This document shows positions 50,033-64,000 of a stretch of 64,000 bases of DNA, in pieces (positions within the stretch are counted from its first letter, which is position 1; every line of letters begins with the position of its first letter). Under the pieces are notes generated by a model, which had not been told where the DNA came from, ran no database searches, and saw only the letters and a list, made by a program, of their open reading frames with translations. The position numbers and the translations under genes are program-made. Source of the stretch: Phoenix dactylifera (Eukaryota; Streptophyta; Magnoliopsida; Arecales; Arecaceae); NCBI RefSeq assembly GCF_009389715.1, contig NW_024067931.1, forward strand, positions 186,001 through 250,000, read 5' to 3'.

Positions 50033-52314
50033 TATCAATAGTTTTTTTTTCGAGTAAATTATGTAGCCCTCGAATAAGTAAATCCAAAGTCCAAATGATC
50101 TGCCCCTCTTATAAGTACATCCAAATTCCAAACTCCAAATGTCAATTGCCATGAACTTCCACACATCCTGGAGTTGCATGTATTTGTTGAAAAAATAATT
50201 CGTAATTTTCTAGAACTGAAAGAATTATAGATAATCTCCAATGTATCTGGAAGCTAAAGAATGTAAATGGAAGAACCTAGAAGATGATGGTTTAGTCTCC
50301 CAATGTATTTTGATAAGTGTTCATAGTGAATAGTTAATTTCTATGTACTTAGAACTTAGTAAACTAAGAGTCATATGGGAGATCTAAGAGTTTACCTTTG
50401 TGGTAGTCTAAGAGTCACCTTTGTATCTAAACTAGTTTAGAAAATTCTGTCTAGGCCTATAAATATGAGAAGCTGAAGTCAGTTGAATAAGCCAAAAAAA
50501 ATATATTATCAAAAATATACTTTGGCTATAGCTAAAGTATTCTACAAAAATTTGTCAAGTTTCCTTTCAACCTTGCAACTTTACATATTTTCTGTCTATT
50601 TTAATCCACCATCTTTCGCTTGCCCAACAGTATTACTGTATCCATCCATTCTTGCTAAAATTTTCAAACTTTGACATTTTAACTAGGCTTCTGGAGATAT
50701 TAGTAAGTCACCGAAATTAGCAAAAAAAAAAAAGAGCCGGCATCAGCAGTCATCATCAATTAGATAACAATGTAATCATTCAAGATTTTTTCAGAAAAGG
50801 ATTAACCTAATAAATAAGATCGATGTATTCTGAAAAGATGAAAAGAAAATAGGACCATGCTTTTTATTGACTTTGATGAAGGAAAATTAACATATAAGGG
50901 TTCTTTTTCTTCCCATAGGAGGGGAGCATTTGAAGTTTGAATGTACCAAGAGATTGCATCATTTTTCCGTGGTCCATAAATAACAAACTTTTCAATAGTA
51001 AACAAATACCTTTAGCAAATATTTGATCACAATTTTCGAGCTCAGAATTTAATATACAATATTCCTAAAAAGCTAAGATGTTGCTATTTTTGTAAATTAA
51101 AATTTGACTTGCAATTTGTTAATTATTGTTCAGAAACTTACAAAAGTGCCATAACACACCGTAATCTTAATGACTCATTTCATACTTGCAAGCAAATTGT
51201 TTCTGTTACATCATGCTATGCTATGCCACCGCCTGTGCACCACAACCATTGGTCTTCATTTTAATAATAAATTATATACTAATAAAATATATTGTTTTTA
51301 TCACAATCATTGATACGAGCTATACACATATCAAAGAGTGATATATCTAAAACACTACTCAATATATAGCTTAACAAGCTTTTACATTTTAATTACCTTA
51401 TCTCTATAGCAATCTAGATACTCATGGGATCTCTCATCATTGCAGGATATGGGAGAGTCGGATCTATGCATGCTCACTCTTTCATGCGAAGAGGTTGTTT
51501 TCGAATCTTGAATCCGTAATCTCTGAATCATAATTAAAGCAACTTTACTGTTGCAAAAAGTTTGATCCTGATCTAAAATGGTGTCCCTTTTTGTCAAAGG
51601 GGATAGACATTCTTGTTGATAATCCTTTCTTGTTCTCTTTTTTTATTAATGTTCCCAATTAGTAGATTCTAGTTGGATCCGAGAGTCTATAACTCTTTTA
51701 CTACACATGCATGCGTATGTGCTAGGTTCAGCTGGTTGCTACGTTTGTCCCAGTCGACGTTGGACCCTTGGCCAAGAGTTACATGGATCGGACTCTATAA
51801 TTAGTAGCCCAACTTGAGTACCTTCACACATGCAATTTAGTCTCTATCTCATCTTGTGGGCAACCGAAGGAGTCAAGGCTAAACCCTAAATTGATTTCGG
51901 ATCTTTATTTTTGAACAGTTGACAAAGTCGATTGGGGTAAGTTTTCTAGAAGAGAGCCGGCCAAGCCACAGATTGAATTTAAAAGATTTTTAATCACGAT
52001 TTTGCAAGATTTATTGCTTTCTGATTTTCTACTAATTACCTATGAAAAGCTTCACAAACAACTTTAACGCCTTGTTTGGAGCATTTAATTACTAGCATAT
52101 TCTAATGCTAATTTATAAGCAGCAACTCTCTAAAGCAAGGTTAGTCTTATATAAGTTTCAGCTGGGCTAGTTCTATTTCTTTAGGCATGTCTGCATTAGT
52201 TAAGATCAGAATGCTTTGGTGGTCCATCATGTTTCCATCTCAGCCTAATGGGTTGTAACAATACAGATTGGTCATCGATCTGGTATGTATGAAAATTCTC
52301 ATTCCATTGCATTC

Positions 52315-52355
<41 letters not shown>

Positions 52356-54629
52356 GGGAGAAATGGAGGGCGAGGGTCCACAGAGATTATTATCATTGAT
52401 GTAAATCAATGTTTCCCTGCATGTCGATTGAGATTTGAGATTTTCTAAGCTTTCTTTTAGTTCTAAATAAAAGAGAAATGTTGTTTATTATCATAAAACA
52501 TAGTTACTTTTTAGGAATGTTATAAAATAGTTATTATAATGGTAAATAGTGGTTAACATACGTTTTTGCTGCATCACTCAATATTACAGTATAATTGGTC
52601 AGGATCTAAAAACATCTCAATTCTTTCCATTTGTGATTGAGGATCACCCCAAGTTCATCAATTCAGTTTGTGTACCAACCGTGGGTGAGCTCTAACCAAC
52701 GTGAGCAAATAATACATTCGAGCTAAGTAGCTTATGTGAATGCATGGCCATTTGAGGAAGAGTGATACATCATGCTGCTCGATCGCAAGAGGAGTTTGTG
52801 GTGCAAATGCTGCGCGAGAAAGTTGGTGCAGTTGGTGAACATGGTAGCAACCTATAGGATTTTTATGTTCAAATCATGCATGCCATGTGTATGCCTTCCT
52901 ATGACACGTGAATGGGCCCACATTCTGCACAAAGTCGAGTTGGGTTGAGATCGACTCAACTAATTTGCCATCCAAGTTAGCAAAATATGGGCCCGACCCG
53001 TCAACACGATTCATGTTGACCTACCATAAGTAGATATGGGTTTAAGCTAAACGAATTTAGATCATAAATAAGTCGACATGTTCAACATTTGGGTCAGATT
53101 TGGGTTTCAGACATCTGATCCGTTTAACCCGTTTAACTAATCAATATTCATGTTGGATTGAGCCAGGTTAATGCATTTTAAGATATGTTTAACTTATTTA
53201 AAATCTACTTAACTATTTCTGTCATGTTTAATCGGATCCGCTTAATCTGTATATTTTACTAGTTAAAATCTACTTAACTTATTTAATCTATTTAACCTGA
53301 CTTGCTCTGTTAATAAATAGGCTTATTCAGGTCGGCATCGGATAACTTGTTTAATAAATTAGTTGGATTTATATCTAAATTCTTGAGTTGTTTAATAAAT
53401 AGAGATCAAGCTCAAGTTGGCGAATTTTTTGATCCGACATGCATTTTAATTCGATCTGTATCTAAGTTGGACCTCGGTTACCACCCTTATCTGCAGCTGG
53501 CCCTACTCTCTAGATAAGTGGACCAAAAAAAAAGGAAAAGCAATGAATTCGCAGCCTCCTTTGGAAAATGGAACTCGGCTTCGACCCCAATCGCACGGGA
53601 GATGCCCTTTCTCTATCCAAAGGCCGGTGAATCCGCTTGGAAAGAGGCCCATCTGAGGACCTTTGCGGCGCCCGTTTCTCTTCTAGAATTGCTGTCTAAA
53701 ATTCGTTGAGTTAGGTTGGACCACCACAAATGGGCGCACTCAGTTTATCGTTAACATGGTCATTGCTTATACTGTAACAACAGGTCCTCCATTCATAACC
53801 TTGAATAATATCAAGGCTTTTCGGCAATCATGCATCTCCTCAAGATTGTTTTTGCAACCATCCTCTGCTCTTAGTCATTTTCCAGGAGTTCAAGGATCAG
53901 AAAGGAACCGAATAGATGTGATATCTTATTTCTATTTTTTTGGAGTGTTAAAGCACTGGATACTACGTTATCAAAAGCTCCATTTAAATGGTGTCTTTCT
54001 GAATTGGAAACTACGATGTGATGAGCAAAGCGAGGCATGGATATTATAGTTTGAAATACATCTCATTGGCTCGTCAGCTATGATTGCAGCTGTTGATTAA
54101 TCTAAAATCAAAGTAGGGGGTTATTTTCGAACTATCTTTCTTTGAATTTGGTTTGTTTTGTATTCATGTCATGCACATATGTTTTAATTTTGTTACAAGG
54201 TATTACCACTGCATGCCTTGTTTGTTCCACCTGGGCTTTTGAGCTTGTAATCTTTTCATGCTTCCTATATCAGCGTGCCTTTAGAATTAGAAAAATAGTC
54301 GCCAAAAATGAGGCCGAAAATTTATAGATGTTTACTATACTAGTGTAGCCATAGATAGGGGGTGTTATTGAGTTGGAATAACTATTTCTAGTTGCTTGTT
54401 TCTTACTCATTAATAAAATTGCTGTTATACTTTTATTGAAATGGTGAAGTGTCTGCTCCAACAGGTTATGATTGCAAAAGAGGAAGCTTGGGAAGATGGA
54501 GGTGATGGAAATACTAGACATATGGCCCGGGGGAGAGGGGTGTTATTTTCAATTGATCAGATGTTGGCAACAAATGGAAGCCTTAGTTTTGTTTAAGGAT
54601 ACAAAGGAATTAGCTTATAAAGAATGTTA
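50033..54629. other. Non-coding region
   Basis: No gene is supported. It includes a CT/TTTC microsatellite at about 52315-52350 and a stretch (about 52930-53480) of repeated CCGACCCG, AACCCGTTTAA and TTTAACTTATTTAA words that looks like a decayed non-autonomous transposon. The open frame at 53518-53709 matches no family I know. Confidence 0.5.
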
Positions 54630-54960
54630 GGCTTGAGACACATGTTATCGGACTCACCTAAAATAGCCATCCGAAAGGTAATATTTAGATTTCTTGATCT
54701 TGTATAAGTATCCAAGATCTACCTAGTGAAAAATAGTTCAGGCTAAGGGTTCAAATCCATTCAGCCTTAACAGATCTTTGTATTGTATTTATCTTCTATT
54801 CCACATAGATTATAGGCCGGTTCTCTCTGATACCATTTGTAACAATCAGAATCTCATCCACATGGCTAGCCAGAAGGTATTATTTGGATTTTCTGATCCT
54901 ATATAAGTATTTAAGGATTTACCTAACAAATAATTGATGTGAGACTAAACAATGGCCTAT
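54630..54960 (-). mobile_element. TRIM-like miniature LTR element
   Basis: Two related segments (about 54640-54730 and 54838-54950) share GCCA..GAAGGTA, ATTTrGATTT, CTGATC(T/C), TATAAGTAT and ACCTA blocks. Between them TCTCTGATACCA (54824-54835) is a minus-strand tRNA-Met primer site two bases from TGTAACAATCAG. This layout fits a terminal-repeat retrotransposon in miniature. Ends are not sharp. Confidence 0.45.
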
Positions 54961-56169
54961 ATGGATCCTCACAACAATACAGTTAGAGTTACAATGCTTT
55001 TATAAGTGGCCATATGATATATCGATCTCACTTCCAGATTCTAAGTTATGATTTGCATCAGACATTCAACTGCTCTGTTGTGTCACTATATAGTCGTTTC
55101 TTTGTTATTAAGGCTATAATTGTAATGACATGGTTGCTTCATGTTTCCTTTGAGGATGACAGTGTACCCATTTATGATTCTCATGATTTTGTACGTATAC
55201 CATTTATGTTAAATGCAAAGCCATGACCTACAAAATTTTATTATTAATATCATTACATTTGTGACCCAAACTATATGATTGCAGGGCCTGAGGCTGGTCA
55301 CATCGTAATAACTGTATGATTGCCGGCCGGCTATTTTTATACTATCATGAAACACTGGGCACCGAAATGTACTTTCCGGCTGAAAGACCTCGTTTTCCGG
55401 CCATGTCACTTGTTTCTAGCCATTGCACTCACTCGGTCTTTTTCTAGAAATTCGAAATAACATATCTTGGATGCTGCACGAAATATTTTTTTTGAGAAAA
55501 TAATTGCCGATAAGAACTTGATATAAATAATAATTCCTACCATATTATGCAAGGTAATTTGAATGGTTCTTGTCGTGCCCATGGATGCATGCCTAGTGCC
55601 AAAACTTGCACAGTGCAAATTATCGCCTCTCTCATGAACTTGCTCAAAAACAAATAAATAAATAATATAATTGAGCCCTATGAAGTTAGGCTTGTGAGCT
55701 GAATTTTGTGATAAAAAAAAAAGAGGAAGAAAAGAGAAGAAGAAGATTGACAGCAAAGAGGAGAGCTCCATGCCTTGTATTTTAGGCTTATCAATTAAGA
55801 TAACTTGGCATATAATAATAGAATTCATGTGTTCTATATAATGATAGATTTCTTGCGTTTTTTCCGTTAGTAGTATGCGTTGAACTTACAGCTGCTTGGA
55901 AGTGATTTCCTAGCTATGTTGGGTGAAAAGAACATCAAAAAAACTCTTCATCAAAATAAAACGATATGTTGGTCTCCAACCGTGGGATTCCCTACCACTG
56001 GGGCGAAGGGAGTAGTTGATCGGGGGAGAAAAAAAATATGTGGGTATTTTTATAATGTTTATGGTGCTTGATACTTAATATATTGAAAGAGTTTTTAGAC
56101 TTCTTTTTTAATATATATACATATATATATATATATAAATAAAAAATATAAAATATATAAATAAATTTA
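54961..56169. other. Non-coding region before the right duplication copy
   Basis: No gene recognised. It ends in an AT-rich tract (about 56108-56165) close to the point where homology with the window start begins, so the duplication junction may lie near or beyond this tract. Confidence 0.5.
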
Positions 56170-56276
56170 CTTTATTTTATAGACTTAAGGTTTTGGGGCA
56201 AAGGTGATTTTGGCAAGTTGGGCAATATTTGTTTTATTATGGTTCTTAAATTAGCCAACAACTGTGATGCCACAAT

Positions 56277-56348
56277 GCGCATCTGGTGTAGTGGTATCAT
56301 AGTACCCTCCCACGGTACTGGACCGGGGTTCGATTCCCCGGATGCGCA
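56277..56348 (+). tRNA. tRNA-Gly (anticodon CCC)
   Basis: The 72-base gene has an acceptor stem GCGCATC / GATGCGC, an A-box-like TGGTGTAGTGG, an anticodon arm GTACC-CTCCCAC-GGTAC with anticodon CCC, and a T arm CGGGG-TTCGATT-CCCCG containing the B box GGTTCGATTCC. All four stems pair. It reads GGG codons. No intron is present and CCA is not encoded, as expected in plants. In the left duplication copy only 17 bases of it remain. Confidence 0.95.
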
Positions 56349-58092
56349 ATGATTTTTATATTTTTCGTTTTTATTGTTTACTCTACAAATAACAATAGAC
56401 TTCAGCATGTCTTTTCTGTTAGAAACTTAGAATACTCAGAGTTTGTTTGTTTGAAAATTTATGGATTAGGTATTATTTCAATATCTACGATGAAAACCAG
56501 TGTTCCTTGATCTCAGCTTTTAGGTTTTACTGCATATTATAGTTAAATAAAGTTATTCATCAAATTCTTAGTTTGAGAATTTAGCGATTCAACTTGTTTT
56601 GCTTGAAAAATTATCAATTTTAATACGTATAGATTACTTTTCTATTCCGAAAACAATGAGCAAAACATGATATAAATTATTAAACTCGAAGTAGAATTTA
56701 GAAGGAAAAGCAGTATTTTTTCCACTAGGGGTGACATAGGGGCGGCAAACTAGTTGATCTTTTTTTTTTTTTTGGCCAATTCCCTCAATTGTGACGAATG
56801 GAAACGTATTTGATGTTTACAAAATTTCTGTCCATTTTCTTCCTTTGAAATTAGAAAGTGTTTGGTTAAAAAAGTGCCTTAGATCTGCTTGAGCAAGAAC
56901 TTCAGCTACAACTTTGTTGCCATCCTTGTCTTTGTTTGGATCATAAATTGATTTGAGAGACAAGCTTTTTTCTGAGATATTAAGGTTCATAAATATGCTG
57001 ATTGGTAGGGGACTCAAAAAACCTTATTCTATATGTTAGTTGTAGATGAGCTGTAATACATGAGCTGTACAAGCAACCCCTATGAACACTGTTTGAAACA
57101 TAGAATAAAGATCTTATTCTTCTCCCTCTATGTCTCTCTCTCCTTTCCTTCTACATCTCTCTCTCCTCTCTCTCTCTACACTTAACACTATGTCATGGCA
57201 TTTCGGGCTAAATATGCTTATCGTCGGAGGCTAATGCCTAGTATTTTGCTACCCAGAAAAACCGCTTGAAGGTCTGATAAATATAAAAAAAACATAAGGA
57301 GAATGTTCTCGCCTTTAGTTGTAATTATGTTGTTTTTCATCCCAGTTTGTCTAAACTTCCCCTTTTTTCTTATGGTTGTTGCCAGGGAGGAAAGCGTGGA
57401 AAGAGTCCCCTGGACAATGAATACAAAACGGTGATCATCCTTCCTCATACCCCCTAAAAATTCCAACATCCGGTCCCGGAACATTTCATTCGCTCCAATG
57501 GATTCCGATTGGAATTTTTCTTTTTCCTTTTTGAGAGAGAGAGAGAGAGGAGAATTTTGATTAGATTTTAGTTTATAAGCCAGACCTTTTTTTATTGGAA
57601 ATGCCTATAATTTTCTTTTAAATTTTTGTGTTTTAGTCACAGTGAACCTGCTATAAAAGTAAAAATCATTGGCTACTTATACATGCCAACATATACTGAA
57701 TCAACACTCGAAATAATAGTTTGGGTCAAATCACATCAAGCGTGCATGACAATATAGCGTGGTAGTGAACTAAAATAAAGCTTTTTTCGGAGATTTTGGC
57801 AAAATGTTGGCACCTTGTTTAGGCGATTTAGCACCCGAAATTGCATGAGTTACATTGAAATCGGTTCCTCAACTCATTACCAAGATCAACATTATATGTC
57901 AACTTGAGGATATCGAAATATCACGTACTATTTTATTCTCTTAATAATGTGAATATTGACCTAATAATCAAACAGCAATTTTGTCGTCGGTCGCCAATTA
58001 TGATCATTGCTCAGGTCAGGATACAATTCTGGAGCCCAAAACCTCCACCAAAAAGAGGTGTGACCTACTCAGTGAATGAATACATATCATAT
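56349..58092. other. Non-coding duplicated flank (right copy)
   Basis: Counterpart of 129-1965. No gene; simple repeats only (CT near 57155-57175, GA near 57533-57549). Confidence 0.65.
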
Positions 58093-58095
58093 TTA

Positions 58096-58574
58096 GGGCT
58101 CGTTTGGTTCGCGAGAAACATTTTCTCTCTTAGAAATATGATTCCTGGAAAATAGATTCCTAAGAAGAGGATGCTTAGGAAAGTACTTTTAGCATGTTTG
58201 GTTAACCATAGGAAAGTGACAAATTTCCAAAGTGCTTATGTTTGGATGGCATCCACTTTCGTGGAAAGTTATGTATAATTTCTATTATGCCTTTAATAAA
58301 AATTAGGTCTTTAATATCTCTTTAATGCTTCTTTAATGCTAAAAGAATTTTTTGGAAAAAAAATAAAAATTGAGTGATTCACGTCTCATGGGAAAGTAAC
58401 TTTCCTATGTTTCTCATGGAAAAGACTTTTCCATGAAATGTGGAAATCATATTCCCATAGAAATACAACTTTTCCGTCTCTCTTCTTTGAAAACTCTAAC
58501 CAAACAAGAGGTATTTCATTACTTTCCGTTGACCACACTTTTCCCCCTTCTTTTCCTGCGAACCAAACGAGCCC
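58096..58574. mobile_element. Tourist-like (PIF/Harbinger) MITE
   Basis: A 479-bp insertion present only in the right copy. Terminal inverted repeats are GGGCTCGTTTGGTTCGCG (58096) and, at the right end, GCGAACCAAACGAGCCC (to 58574). The 3-bp TTA duplication is at 58093-58095 and 58575-58577. The left copy near 1918-1924 is the empty site (TTCAGTGAAC). The AT-rich interior has no transposase. Length, TIR and TTA target fit Tourist-like MITEs. Confidence 0.92.
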
Positions 58575-58577
58575 TTA

Positions 58578-59423
58578 GTGAACCGCTGTTAAGAGGCATG
58601 GGCCAGGCTTTGTCTAGCAAAATCAGGATCATCCATCTTGGGTCAGCCTGAACATATACCGATCTTTACTCTATCTGGTGATTTAAAATATCAAATGCTA
58701 GAGCCGGATGCTAAAAATCCAATTTGATTGGTAACTTCACTTGATACAAAATATTATATTAGTAAAGTACTTTTAATTAATAAACAAGTATTTGAAGAAC
58801 TTAAACAGATTTAAGCAAAAAAAATTGATTGCTAATCCAACCGAGGTGAAATTTTAAGAGAATACAACGGGACTGGACTGCACCTCGTTGACATGACGAC
58901 GAAGATTTATGTGATAATAAGCACGATCTCAATCATTGTTCTAATTCAAAACATCACTTTTGTTTTTTGTTTTTTTCGGCCCCACCAGCACTAAACTGAT
59001 TCAATAATGTCGAAATATGTTGATCAAAATGTAACAAGAACACAGCCTATGCAGAACCAAGCTTGGTCACATTGTGATAACAAGCACAATGCTCCACAGT
59101 GCATGAAACTTCAGAAAGAAGTGAGTGTCAGAGTTCAACATCGCCAACATCGCTTTATCTGGATGATCTCATCGTAAAATTGATGGCATTATTCATAAAT
59201 TGTTAAAGGCCGACACAGAAAGTTTTCCACATACCAACCCTGATCACTCTTTCAACTACACAGAGTTACACTCTTTATTCCTTCTCCAACGAATACATAA
59301 AACACAGCAAAATCGTCGTCAGATGGTCAAAAGAAATCAAGGAAAAAGATGACACGCACTTCCAGATGTGTGAAATTGGAAACTCATTCTGAGTTCCAAA
59401 TTCCTGTATTAGGCAACCGAGTG
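58578..59423. other. Non-coding CPR downstream region (right copy)
   Basis: Counterpart of 1939-1966 and 2336-3190, likely 3' UTR and intergenic DNA of the CPR copy. No separate gene. Confidence 0.6.
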
Positions 59424-63850
<4,427 letters not shown>

Positions 63851-64000
63851 CTGAAATCAATCATAAAGTAGATTTAGTCAAGTATACAATTTATGATTAT
63901 ATTAGGAGGCAAGGGCTGTTTTAAATGGGCAGTATAAAGCCCTACAATTGGGTTTTTTTAGACTATTGCTAATATAGGCCCCATTTGGGATCACTGTCCC
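63851..64000 (-). other. CPR intron running off the window
   Basis: Follows the AG acceptor of exon 63656-63850 on the minus strand. The upstream exons with the FMN-binding domain and membrane anchor should lie beyond the window. Confidence 0.7.

Noticed and set aside
53518..53709. 63-codon plus-strand ORF
   Set aside because: No recognisable domain, no splice or promoter context; likely chance.

Overview
The window looks like intergenic DNA from a large plant nuclear genome that is rich in long terminal repeat (LTR) retrotransposons. It carries intron-containing plant genes, several Ty1-copia lineages including a Sirevirus-type element, a CACTA transposon, a Ty3-gypsy remnant and MITEs. A monocot, perhaps a palm, is my guess from overall style. 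Nothing here fixes the species. Three host genes are recognisable: NADPH-cytochrome P450 reductase (CPR, two damaged copies, minus strand), a FLOWERING PROMOTING FACTOR 1-like gene (minus strand) and one intact tRNA-Gly(CCC) gene (plus strand).

Layout. 1-6677 and about 56170-62985 are two copies of one direct segmental duplication, offset by about 56.3 kb. Each holds the 3' half of CPR and its downstream flank. The left copy stops abruptly in a CPR intron, where a truncated copia 3' end (6678-7100) and a ~189-bp tandem array (7076-8600) begin. 8878-19882 is a decayed copia element whose right LTR was split by a 5.2-kb CACTA element (14646-19809). 19883-22848 is low-copy DNA with the FPF1-like gene. 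22849-25770 is a three-copy tandem array of ~945 bp that joins FPF1 upstream DNA to gypsy LTR-like DNA, followed by a degenerate gypsy gag region (26950-29485). 30314-46414 is a second copia element with a perfect 5-bp target duplication. A younger Sirevirus-like copia element (34223-44663) is nested in its protease region. 46415-56170 is mostly non-coding DNA with microsatellites and remnants.

State of the genes. Neither CPR copy reads through. The left copy has an 11-bp deletion in one exon and lacks all exons upstream. The right copy continues off the window end but has two single-base indels: one makes an early stop before the NADPH-binding motif, the other replaces the conserved C-terminal tryptophan. 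The tRNA-Gly gene is intact beside the right copy; beside the left copy only the two acceptor-stem arms remain. The FPF1-like gene is an intact single-exon 106-codon gene with a TATA box.

Most unusual signal. LTRs of two different copia lineages, plus a spacer inside the younger one, carry dense arrays of the 10-bp palindrome GAGTCGACTC at a spacing of almost always 20-22 bp, which is about two helical turns or seven codons. The nested element also keeps an intact 502-codon third ORF between pol and the 3' LTR.
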